A DNA stretch of 64,000 bases from Fusibacter tunisiensis (GTDB taxonomy: Bacteria; Bacillota; Clostridia; Peptostreptococcales; Acidaminobacteraceae). The notes under the pieces are model-generated. The model was given only the letters and a program-made list of their open reading frames with translations, had not been told where the DNA came from and did no database searches. Both the position numbers and the translations under genes were made by a program. Shown piece after piece: positions 1 to 6,486 of this stretch (positions are counted from its first letter, which is position 1; every line of letters begins with the position of its first letter). The DNA lies in contig NZ_JAFBDT010000013.1 of the NCBI RefSeq assembly GCF_016908355.1, positions 1 through 64,000 on the forward strand, in the 5' to 3' direction.

Positions 1-6
1 TCACCT

Positions 7-36
7 GTATATTCCCCCTTTCTAAGAGGAATATAC
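7..36. repeat. Terminal hairpin, probable insertion-element end
   Basis: An inverted repeat pairs GTATATTCC with GGAATATAC around a short loop. It lies about 80 bases beyond the larger hairpin at 119-189. A small subterminal hairpin in this position is what the right end of an IS200/IS605-type element has. No transposase gene is in the window, so the identification is inferred. Confidence 0.4.
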
Positions 37-118
37 GTCGTTTGTGGGGAAAATTCAACCGTTTATTATGGGTATTTTACCACCGATTCTGACATATCAT
101 CTTTTAGGGTCAAAAACA

Positions 119-189
119 AGCCGATTCATCCCCCACCTGCACTCTCACTCCGTGAGCAAGGTGGCTTAGAGGCGGGGGACTTCTCGGCT
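119..189 (-). repeat. Long imperfect hairpin, IS200/IS605 or TnpB guide-RNA-like end
   Basis: On the minus strand AGCCGA (184-189) pairs with TCGGCT (119-124), and inside it CCCCCGCCT pairs with AGGTGGGGG. The shape is an interrupted GC-rich stem of the kind found after tnpB genes in clostridial IS200/IS605 and IS607 elements, where it belongs to the guide-RNA (omega RNA) scaffold. No tnpB is seen, so this would be a relic or the tail of an element lying outside the window. Confidence 0.45.
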
Positions 190-335
190 ATTTTAGTTAA
201 AATTCCATTATAAACACATTTTACATCATTATAAAGCGCGAATTTATTAGGTGAAAATCCGCGCCACAGTGTATGAAAATTAACCTGGTCTATAATTTTC
301 TGAACTTCGAAATATAAACTCTCTAAATTCATCAT
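126..335 (-). pseudogene. Short hypothetical gene with a tail made from the hairpin end
   Basis: The start is well supported: AAGGAG lies just before ATGATG. The first 44 or so residues look like ordinary protein (MMNLESLYFEVQKIID...). The last 25 residues (ILTKIAEKSPASKPP...GGG) are simply the translation of the GC-rich hairpin at 119-189. I read this as a gene cut by a mobile-element end, so that the original C-terminus is lost. No family is recognised for the N-terminal part. It begins directly after the rlmD-like tail at 346-459, whose stop codon lies 11 bases upstream of its start. It may still be translated as a 69-residue chimera. Confidence 0.45.
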
Positions 336-345
336 TTGCTCCTTT

Positions 346-459
346 TTATCGCTTCTCTAACTTCATAACGGTTTCAACGTGCCTTGAGTAGACAAAAATG
401 ATGTCGTGAAGACCCATTGGTTCCTTGGTGAAAACAATCTTTTTTCGCTCAGATGTTTT
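346..459 (-). pseudogene. Fragment resembling a RlmD/TrmA-type methyltransferase C-terminus
   Basis: The minus strand reads open, in frame with the preceding RhuM gene, from its TAG stop to a TAA at 346-348. The last residues are RHVETVMKLEKR. HVETV near the C-terminus is the signature ending of RlmD/TrmA-family RNA methyltransferases; the true rlmD here ends HVETVVLMSRVKE. A second divergent copy lies at 1723-1833 on the other side of the RhuM gene. I take the pair as scars of integration at the 3' end of an rlmD-like gene, although the similarity is short. Confidence 0.4.
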
Positions 460-1488
460 CTAATCGTCTTTTCCAAACTCTAGGGCTGAAAATCTATCAA
501 AATCACTTTTATAAAGCCTGTCCTGAACAATACGATATTTTTCAAATTCTGTTTCTGCATAGAGTTTTGCTTCTTCAGCACTAATTTTACCAGCTCCAAT
601 CAATAACTCATTACCATTGAACTCTAAGAAACCATCAAGACGCTTTGCCCAATCCTCCATGCTCATAGGAATTCTTCGCTCTACCTGTAATTCTGCATAG
701 TCTAGGTATAGCGAAACAATTCTCTCCAAATAGGATATTTCCTTGTCATTTAAATAATTCTTTGCGATTAAAACATCAGATTTAACAATTTTTCCGTCCG
801 GCGCAGTTTCCCAAGTCGTCAAACCCATGTGTTCTTTATCTGCATTCGCTCGTTCTACAATCAATTCAGCAGCAGTATGTCTGTGAACCGCCCAATGCAT
901 TTTGTTTTGTACTGTTTGGAAAAATAACCTTGTAGTCTTTGAATTCTTATCATAATCAAAAGATGTCGCATACAGATCTGTAATTTTTTGATAAAACTTG
1001 CGTTCGGAGAGTCGTATTTCTCGTATACTTTGTAGTTGACGCTCAAAATACTCATCTGTAAACATATGGCCTTTTTTCAGCCGATCTTTATCCATCGTCC
1101 ATCCTTGAATTGTGTAGTCCTTGACGATTTGACCCGCCCATTTCCGGAAACGAACAGCACGGTCGTTGTTTATTTTAAAACCTACAGCAATAATCGCCTG
1201 TAGATTATAGTGTTTCGTATTGTACTGTTTTCCATCTGCAGCAGTTATTAAGTATTTCTTAATAACTGCATTCTCATCAAGTTCTAAGTCAGTGAAAACT
1301 GTTTTCAAATGTTGATTAATCGCTGGTACTGAGACGTCATATAATGCTGCCATCATCTTTTGGGTCAGCCAAATATTTTCATTTTCATAACGCATTTCTA
1401 AGCTTTCATCACTGTCTCCAACCGCTGCAATATAGGTTAAATATTCTGCAGCCGATGAATGTATTGTTACATCACTTCTATTTTTCAT
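460..1488 (-). CDS. RhuM family protein
   Basis: This protein resembles the RhuM (virulence-associated, KilA-N/Fic-neighbour) family of accessory regions. The family signature is visible in the first 120 residues: an IWLTQKMMAALYDVS winged-helix-like stretch, then the DGKQYNTKHYNLQAIIAVGFKIN segment (written here with its flanks omitted) and the RKWAGQIVKDYTIQGW block. The molecular role of RhuM is not settled; homologues occur in pathogenicity islands and beside defence genes. I chose the ATG at 1486-1488 because GGGG lies about nine bases upstream. An in-frame ATG at 1524 has no ribosome binding site and would add twelve unlikely residues. The gene is flanked on both sides by rlmD-tail-like fragments, so it looks like island cargo. 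Confidence 0.75.
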   Translation of the reverse strand: MKNRSDVTIHSSAAEYLTYIAAVGDSDESLEMRYENENIWLTQKMMAALYDVSVPAINQHLKTVFTDLELDENAVIKKYLITAADGKQYNTKHYNLQAIIAVGFKINNDRAVRFRKWAGQIVKDYTIQGWTMDKDRLKKGHMFTDEYFERQLQSIREIRLSERKFYQKITDLYATSFDYDKNSKTTRLFFQTVQNKMHWAVHRHTAAELIVERANADKEHMGLTTWETAPDGKIVKSDVLIAKNYLNDKEISYLERIVSLYLDYAELQVERRIPMSMEDWAKRLDGFLEFNGNELLIGAGKISAEEAKLYAETEFEKYRIVQDRLYKSDFDRFSALEFGKDD

Positions 1489-1722
1489 CGCTTTATTCCC
1501 CACTTTGTTTGCTAATAATTGCATTATGTAAAACTTTTCTAGTCTTATATTCTGCTGAGATAAATTTAAAATTATAAAATTTAGGTGATAATCTATCTTG
1601 TTTATTATATCTCATTCACTTTCAAAGAACAAGCGTTCGTTTTTTAGTGATTTATTTATACAAAAAACCACCAAATGTCATCACAACACCCAGTGGCTTC
1701 CAACAACTCTATTTACTCACTT

Positions 1723-1833
1723 CTATCTCTTCTCCAACTTTACCACGCACTCAACATGTTTTGAGATGAATTCATAGCTGTCAAGAAATATTGGCTCAAA
1801 TGCTTTTATCGAAAATTCCCTCTGTGGAAACAT
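1723..1833 (-). pseudogene. Second RlmD/TrmA-like C-terminal fragment
   Basis: A 36-codon open stretch starting with ATG ends with ISKHVECVVKLEKR and TAG. It aligns with the fragment at 346-459: EP, a leucine, a Phe-x-Ser/Tyr-Ser region, then (K/R)HVE.V.KLEKR and stop. Both have the ending expected of RlmD/TrmA-type methyltransferases. The two fragments bracket the RhuM gene in the same orientation. They are diverged at the DNA level, so they are not a fresh duplication. Confidence 0.4.
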
Positions 1834-1847
1834 ATCCACAGAGGGCT
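1816..1847 (-). terminator. Stem-loop downstream of the HMA gene
   Basis: CCCTCTGTGGA and TCCACAGAGGG form a perfect 11-bp stem with a six-base loop. On the minus strand it is followed by AATTTTC. It lies 120 bases after the HMA gene stop and is probably the terminator of the metal operon. Its T-tract is weak. Confidence 0.55.
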
Positions 1848-1967
1848 TTCGTATGTGAGAACATATCAGTCAAAGTATGGATTTATTACATAGCTCCTCT
1901 AATACAGTTCTTAGGAAAAAATGCTTCCCAAACACTATCTCCCATACAAACTTAATTGGTTCGCTAC

Positions 1968-2201
1968 TTAAATATTTTTGACCTGGGATTTTAATACTTC
2001 ATAACCTAATTTGTCGATAACATGTTCAATGTCTTTTATAGATACTTTTTCATCATCATATTCCACTCTAACTTTACTTGAATTAAATAGCACCTTTATG
2101 CTTTTTTTGTCTACTCCATCTAATGATTTAACTCCATTTTCTATTTTTTGCATACATGATGGACATGTTAATGTTTCTAATTGAATTGTTGCTTTTTGCA
2201 T
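1968..2201 (-). CDS. Heavy-metal-associated (HMA) domain protein, CopZ-like
   Basis: A 77-residue single HMA domain with the beta-alpha-beta-beta-alpha-beta pattern. The metal-binding loop is TCPSC (residues 13-17), the CxxC form of copper and other soft-metal chaperones. The C-terminal IEHVIDKLGYEV helix-strand is typical. It probably hands metal to the P1B ATPase encoded beside it; the ATPase itself has no N-terminal HMA domain. A GGAG sequence precedes the ATG. An FNR-type box sits 60 bases upstream (2262-2275) at the spacing of an activator, so anaerobic induction is likely. The metal cannot be deduced from the motif alone. Confidence 0.85.
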   Translation of the reverse strand: MQKATIQLETLTCPSCMQKIENGVKSLDGVDKKSIKVLFNSSKVRVEYDDEKVSIKDIEHVIDKLGYEVLKSQVKNI

Positions 2202-2233
2202 TTTTCATCTCTCCTTTAGTTTATGTTAATTGT

Positions 2234-2275
2234 ATTATATACTATTATTATCTATAATAAATTGATTTACATCAA
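2234..2275 (-). promoter_or_regulatory. FNR-activated promoter of the HMA gene
   Basis: TTGATTTACATCAA (2262-2275) is a perfect match to the FNR consensus TTGAT-N4-ATCAA. TATAAT lies at 2234-2239 on the minus strand. If the box is centred at -41.5, this -10 element falls exactly at -12 to -7: the class II activator arrangement. The Crp/Fnr gene at 4618-5382 is the obvious regulator. Confidence 0.8.
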
Positions 2276-2290
2276 GAATTTTATTTATTT

Positions 2291-4144
2291 TTATTTTCTT
2301 AATTTATAGCGAAGAAGTCTCATACCATTTAAAATCACTACTAATATACTTACTTCATGTACTAACATACCGATTGACATGTTCATCCATTCACTAAAGA
2401 ATACGCTGGCAAGAAGGACTAATACAACCCCTACTGCAATAATAATATTTTGAAGCATGTTATTAGCGGTTGCTTTTGTTAAACCTAATGCATGTGGCAA
2501 GCGGCTGAAATCTGAATTCATTAAAACAACATCTGAAGTTTCGATTGCTACATCTGTTCCATTTCCCATAGCAATTCCAATTTGTGCTAGAGCTAGTGAA
2601 GGACTATCATTTACTCCATCTCCAACAAATGCCACAATTTGACCTTTTTCTTGTAATTCTTTAATATATGTTGCTTTATCTTCTGGCAACATATGTCCAT
2701 GAGCTTCTGTAAGTCCTAGTTCACGTGCTACTAAATCAACTGTTCCTTGGTTATCACCAGAAAGAACTACTAGATTTTTAACACCAAGTTTTTTCAACTT
2801 TTTAAGATCATCTTTTACACCCGGGCGAATTTGATCACGAATACCCATCAATGCTTTTAATTCACCATCAACTGATGTTAAAACAAGTGAATTTCCATTT
2901 TTCTCAAATCTGGCAATATCTGCACGAGCTTTTTCACTTAAAAGAATATTTTCTTGCTCCATTAGTGCCACATTACCGACTGCAACTTTATGACCTTCTA
3001 CATGAGCTACAATTCCTCCACCTTTTACAACATCTGTTTTTTCAACTGTATATGATTTTATATCTCCAATATATTCTACAACTGCTTTTGCTAATGGATG
3101 ATCTGATTCCTTTTCAACACTTGCTAGATACCCTAATACTTCATATACATTATCTGCATAAATTTCTTTATCAGCTACTTTGGGATTTCCTATTGTTAAT
3201 GTACCTGTTTTGTCAAATACCATGGTATCTAGTCTGCTAAAGTCACTAATAACCTCGCTACCTTTTAGAAGGACTCCATGACGTGCTCCATTGCCAATCC
3301 CCGCGACGTTTGAAACCGGTACACCGATTACCAATGCTCCTGGACATCCTAAAACTAATATTGTAATTGCAAGTTCAATATCCCTTGAAAATATCCATAC
3401 AATAAAAGAGAGAACTAAAACAGCTGGTGTGTAGTATTTAGAAAATCTATCAATGAAACGTTCTGCTTCTGATTTTGAATCCTGTGCTTCTTCAACCAAT
3501 TCAATGATTTTACCAAAAGTAGTATCCTCACCTACACGATCAGCAGTGATTTGAATAGTTCCATTTTCTAAAATTGTTCCGGCATATACCCCCGAATCTT
3601 TCTTTTTACTTACAGGAACCGCTTCTCCTGTAATACTTGCTTCATTAATATGCCCTTCTCCTGTTAACACTGTACCGTCAACTGGGATTTTTGCACCCGT
3701 TTTAACAAGCAAAATATCTCCTACATCAACTTCATCTATTTCTACTTCTTCAAACTCACCATTTTCCACTTGTTTTAAGGCACTTTCTGGTGCCATTTGA
3801 GTTAATTCTTTAATTGCAGAACGTGTTTTATTAAGTGTCCTTTGTTCTAGATAAGCTCCAAATAGAAATAAAAATGTAACAATTGCTGATTCTTCGTAGT
3901 TTCTAACTATAAAGGCTCCGATAACTGCAATGGTAACTAAAACATCAATACTAACTACTTTGACTTTTAATGCTTGATACGCTTGAATCGCAATAGGTGA
4001 AACTCCCAAAATTGAAGCAATTACTAATGCCCATATGGCTATTTGTTCGTTTTCGAAGCCTAATTTACTGACAAATGCAATTATTATTAAAATTGCACTT
4101 ACTATTGTAATATGGTTTTTTCTTCCTAATATAAATTTTTGCAT
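2291..4144 (-). CDS. P1B-type metal-transporting ATPase with a CPG motif
   Basis: An integral-membrane P-type ATPase of about 617 residues. It shows TGE in the actuator domain (ASITGEAVPVS), the phosphorylation site DKTGT (about residue 313), the P1B-specific HP pair (SDHPLA, about 351) and GDGVND. There is no N-terminal HMA domain; membrane helices start at once. The transmembrane metal motif reads LGCPGALVIG (about 268-277), so the usual CPC/SPC/CPH is CPG. The last helix carries HEVSILVVILN, resembling the HEG(T/S) motif of P1B-4 (CoaT/PfeT-like) pumps, which export Co, Fe(II) or Zn. With a hemerythrin-like gene and an FNR regulator alongside, iron(II) is an attractive but unproven substrate. 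I prefer the second ATG (4144), which has GGAGGAG at better spacing than 4150. Confidence 0.85.
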   Translation of the reverse strand: MQKFILGRKNHITIVSAILIIIAFVSKLGFENEQIAIWALVIASILGVSPIAIQAYQALKVKVVSIDVLVTIAVIGAFIVRNYEESAIVTFLFLFGAYLEQRTLNKTRSAIKELTQMAPESALKQVENGEFEEVEIDEVDVGDILLVKTGAKIPVDGTVLTGEGHINEASITGEAVPVSKKKDSGVYAGTILENGTIQITADRVGEDTTFGKIIELVEEAQDSKSEAERFIDRFSKYYTPAVLVLSFIVWIFSRDIELAITILVLGCPGALVIGVPVSNVAGIGNGARHGVLLKGSEVISDFSRLDTMVFDKTGTLTIGNPKVADKEIYADNVYEVLGYLASVEKESDHPLAKAVVEYIGDIKSYTVEKTDVVKGGGIVAHVEGHKVAVGNVALMEQENILLSEKARADIARFEKNGNSLVLTSVDGELKALMGIRDQIRPGVKDDLKKLKKLGVKNLVVLSGDNQGTVDLVARELGLTEAHGHMLPEDKATYIKELQEKGQIVAFVGDGVNDSPSLALAQIGIAMGNGTDVAIETSDVVLMNSDFSRLPHALGLTKATANNMLQNIIIAVGVVLVLLASVFFSEWMNMSIGMLVHEVSILVVILNGMRLLRYKLRK

Positions 4145-4202
4145 ATTCATACTCCTCCCTATTAGATTTTTTATATCTTTTCATTGCTTTGTTTATTTTC
4201 TT

Positions 4203-4505
4203 TTATGCTTCATATGCTTTATCTAATTCTGCTAACATGTTATATACTGCTTCATAACTTTCGCATACATCACCTGGAACTGTATAATTATCTGTGATTT
4301 CACGTAATTTTACAAACTCCTCTTTTAAGTCCGGCTTTTCTACTCCCGCATCTTTTGCTTTCTTTGCAAGTTCATCATATACTTTACGAACCTGGTAGAA
4401 TTCTGGATGATTTCCTCCATGAACTTTTGCTACAACTGGAACATATTGTGCTAATGTTTTTAAATGAGTTTCCTTTACTTGATTAAAATTTAATTGTCTT
4501 GACAT
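4203..4505 (-). CDS. Small hemerythrin-like protein
   Basis: A soluble 100-residue helical protein. The segment VVAKVHGGNHPEF with a following long helix (VRKVYDELAKKAKD) resembles the C-terminal part of iron-sulfur-cluster-repair di-iron proteins (ScdA/RIC/YtfE hemerythrin domain), where HGGNHPEL supplies iron ligands. It is much shorter than those proteins (about 220 residues) and has few other histidines, so a complete di-iron site within one chain is doubtful. AAGGA precedes the ATG. It is transcribed from its own FNR-type promoter and lies upstream of the ATPase and HMA genes, which suggests an iron or nitrosative-stress role under anaerobiosis. The family assignment is moderate. Confidence 0.6.
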   Translation of the reverse strand: MSRQLNFNQVKETHLKTLAQYVPVVAKVHGGNHPEFYQVRKVYDELAKKAKDAGVEKPDLKEEFVKLREITDNYTVPGDVCESYEAVYNMLAELDKAYEA

Positions 4506-4551
4506 ATTTTTTTCCTTCTTTCTTGTTTTATTTTTTCTTTATCTTGATTAT

Positions 4552-4593
4552 ATAATACTATAGATTGAAAGAAATTAAATTGATCTAAATCAA
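4552..4593 (-). promoter_or_regulatory. FNR-activated promoter of the hemerythrin-like gene
   Basis: TTGATTTAGATCAA on the minus strand (4580-4593) matches TTGAT-N4-ATCAA perfectly. With the box centred at -41.5 the -10 position reads TATTAT (4552-4557), followed by an AT-rich start region. This is the same architecture as at 2234-2275. Confidence 0.75.
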
Positions 4594-4617
4594 GTTTAGT
4601 CTTTTTTAAATGTTTTA

Positions 4618-5382
4618 CTATACCAACAACAATCCATCTAAATCCAAAATCTCAATCTTTCTACCTGATTTTTGTTTTATATATCCTTCATTTTCAAGGT
4701 CAGCTAACTTTCTACTAATAGTTTCTGGAGTAGTTCCTAGATAAGAGGCTAAATCCTTTTTACTCATTGGCAATTCAATTTCCGTTGGAGCATCTCCGCT
4801 TTCCATGCATTCTGCAAGAAACAGTGCTAATCTAGTATCTACCTTCTCTGTGGCAAATCTCGTTGTTTGTTTTTCTGATGCTTCTAATCGGTTAGAGAAT
4901 TCCGATAAAATCTTCAAAGATATAGTAGGGTACTTTAATAAAAATTCTTGCAAATCATTTCTACTAATCATACATACATCGGTATCACTCATTGCTTCTG
5001 CATATGCTTCCTGAATTGATTCGCGAAACAAGGCAAGCTCTCCAGTGAAATCGCCTGGATTTAATATTCTCACTAATTGTTCTTTTCCTGATTCAGACAA
5101 ACGGTAAATTCGAATTTTCCCTTTACTTACAATATATAACAAGTCGGATATATCTCCCTCTCGGTAAATTACTTCACCCTTTTTAAAAGAGGTCGATTTC
5201 GTTACTTTCATAATTTCCTCCATCTGTTCTCCTTCTAAATGATTAAAGATCGGAACTACAGTGATACATGAAGCGTGTGAAGCTGACTCATGTCCTTGAT
5301 GATGAGTGTGAGTAACATCGTGATACCCTTGTTTTTCTATATATTGATTTTTAATTTCATGCATCAAATCCTTTTTTTTCAT
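4618..5382 (-). CDS. Crp/Fnr family transcription regulator
   Basis: A 254-residue regulator with a cyclic-nucleotide-type beta-roll (FKKGEVIYREGD through GDFTGELALF), a long dimerisation helix and a C-terminal winged helix. The recognition helix reads TPETISRKL: the E-x-x-S-R set is the one by which FNR reads TTGAT half-sites, and two perfect TTGAT-N4-ATCAA boxes are found in the operon upstream regions. The N-terminal segment has HDVTHTHHQGHESASHASC, rich in His with a Cys, which could bind a metal or cluster; a full four-cysteine FNR cluster set is not evident. I chose ATG 5382 because AAAGGGG precedes it; the ATG at 5409 lacks a site and overlaps the next gene. It probably activates the HMA and hemerythrin/ATPase genes. 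Confidence 0.88.
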   Translation of the reverse strand: MKKKDLMHEIKNQYIEKQGYHDVTHTHHQGHESASHASCITVVPIFNHLEGEQMEEIMKVTKSTSFKKGEVIYREGDISDLLYIVSKGKIRIYRLSESGKEQLVRILNPGDFTGELALFRESIQEAYAEAMSDTDVCMISRNDLQEFLLKYPTISLKILSEFSNRLEASEKQTTRFATEKVDTRLALFLAECMESGDAPTEIELPMSKKDLASYLGTTPETISRKLADLENEGYIKQKSGRKIEILDLDGLLLV

Positions 5383-5405
5383 TTGAATGCCCCTTTCATA
5401 TTCTC

Positions 5406-5624
5406 TCATAAGGTCTCTTTAGCTTTTTCCAAGTACCCACGAGTCCAGTAAATGCAGGTAAACTTATCCGGATGAATAATTGCGTTATCATCATAGTCAG
5501 GATTTTCCAGTGTACTTTTTAGACGTCCTATTTCTTGCTTAAGTCCTCGGATGGCGGTCATTATTTCTTCCTTTGTCTTTCCTTTGAGATACTCTTCATA
5601 GTAACTTTCCGGACTAATCATCAT
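5406..5624 (-). CDS. Hypothetical protein, 72 residues
   Basis: A short, charged, probably helical soluble protein with a GLKQEIGRLKSTLEN coiled-coil-like centre and the end YWTRGYLEKAKETL. A strong AAAGGAGG precedes ATGATG. It lies 15 bases after the XRE gene on the same strand, so both may be one transcript. I do not recognise a characterised family. Small proteins of this type accompany XRE regulators in conjugative elements, which fits the surrounding island remnants. Confidence 0.6.
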   Translation of the reverse strand: MMISPESYYEEYLKGKTKEEIMTAIRGLKQEIGRLKSTLENPDYDDNAIIHPDKFTCIYWTRGYLEKAKETL

Positions 5625-5639
5625 ATTAGACTGCCTCCT

Positions 5640-5864
5640 TTATTCGTTAGATATATTTATTTCTTCTCCATCTGGTAAAATAAATGCCTGCACAAACTTG
5701 ACACCTAGCACATCAGCAATGGCTTTCAACTCATCTAAGGTTACCGTTTCGCGTTTCAATTTCTTATTGAAATTCTGAGGAGTCTGGCCAATACGTCTAG
5801 CAAGTTCGGAAACACTTATATTCATTTGCTCACACAGTTCTTTAATCATTTCTGCCGTAGTCAT
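5640..5864 (-). CDS. XRE/Cro-CI family DNA-binding protein
   Basis: A 74-residue single-domain helix-turn-helix protein. The HTH runs through ISVSELARRIGQTPQNFNKKL, followed by the fourth helix TVTLDELKAIADVLGVKF that is usual in Cro/CI-type repressors. GGAGG precedes the ATG. No oligomerisation domain is attached. It sits next to a small hypothetical gene and near conjugative-element fragments, so it is most likely a mobile-element regulator. Confidence 0.82.
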   Translation of the reverse strand: MTTAEMIKELCEQMNISVSELARRIGQTPQNFNKKLKRETVTLDELKAIADVLGVKFVQAFILPDGEEINISNE

Positions 5865-5962
5865 ACAGCACCTCCAAGTTTACGCTAAGAATATTATAAA
5901 CCATTTGGTTGATAAGAACAATAGTTATTAAAATATTATTATAATCAGCAAACAAAAGAAAA

Positions 5963-5989
5963 CCCACAACTCTACTGTAGAGTCATGGG
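5963..5989. repeat. Perfect small hairpin
   Basis: ACTCTAC and GTAGAGT form a 7-bp stem around one base, extended after two unpaired bases by CCCA/TGGG. Further out GAAAACC and GGTTTTC can also pair. No T-tract follows directly on either strand. It may be an old insertion-element end; function unknown. Confidence 0.5.
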
Positions 5990-6019
5990 CTATTTACTTC
6001 TGGTTTTCATATTTCAATT

Positions 6020-6072
6020 GTAAGCGTCAAATAGCCCATACATTTTCGATGTGTGGGCTATTTGACGCTTAC
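6020..6072. mobile_element. 53-bp deletion derivative of the local IS66 element
   Basis: The reverse complement starts with the same 42 bases as the left end of the IS66 element (6715-6756) and finishes with TTGACGCTTAC, the right-end sequence of that IS. Both termini are the TIR GTAAGCGTCAAATAGC. The junction lies in GCTAT, which occurs in both the left subterminal hairpin and the right TIR. It is therefore a minimal MITE-like product of an internal deletion, in inverted orientation to the full IS. It also folds into a near-perfect hairpin that could terminate the gene ending at 6077. Confidence 0.75.
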
Positions 6073-6076
6073 GTTT

Positions 6077-6484
6077 CTAGTTACCATCCAGCAGCAGCTT
6101 CTCAAGCCTTCTCAAAATCTTTAAAAATGTTTTGTCTTTAACTGCTGATTCCCACAGTCCATCACAAAATCGTTCTTGCCGGATATATCCAGTTAAAATC
6201 GCCAGAGTCAACTCAAGGTCAGATCCTTCTAATGCTGTATTCATTTCTTCCGTACCATGCAGACCATTCTTTTCAATGACCTCAATCCCTTTTAGCACCG
6301 TCATCAAGGCGTAGATCCTTGCGCTGACAGTCGATTCAGACAGCACAGAGATATTGGTGGGATGAATAATAAAATAAACCAGCTCTCCGTATGCCGTTTT
6401 GATACTGTAGTCCGTGAGGTCATCGATGCCGATGAGATCTCTTGTGGACTGCTTCTGTTTTTCTTTCTGTCGATTATTTTTCAA
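6077..6484 (-). pseudogene. Chimera of a conjugation-element protein and a DUF6508-like C-terminus
   Basis: The first 80 or so residues (QSTRDLIGIDDLTDYS, then YGELVYFIIHPTNISVLS and ARIYALMTVLKG) resemble a conserved protein encoded between the VirB3-like and VirB4-like genes of clostridial conjugative elements. The remaining 60 residues (SDLELTLAILTGYIRQERFCDGLWESA... with KILRRLEKLL) resemble the C-terminus of DUF6508 proteins, an unrelated accessory family. I infer a deletion that fused two genes in frame. GGAGG lies eight bases before a TTG at 6484, which I prefer to the ATG at 6499. The order VirB3-like then this gene is that of an integrative conjugative element. Confidence 0.5.
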
Positions 6485-6486
6485 AT

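Larger units (their letters stand above)
1489..1967. other. Gene-free interval upstream of the RhuM gene
   Basis: About 480 bases without a complete gene. It holds the RhuM upstream region, a second rlmD-tail-like fragment (1723-1833) and a strong hairpin (1818-1845) that probably ends transcription of the metal operon to its right. Nothing else recognisable was seen. Confidence 0.6.

Noticed and set aside
2851-3240. 129-residue plus-strand open frame under the ATPase gene
   Set aside because: Leu/His-rich low-complexity translation of the antisense strand of a well-supported gene.
6020-6072. The 53-bp hairpin as a simple terminator
   Set aside because: Its sequence is explained in full by the two ends of the local IS66; a terminator effect would be secondary.
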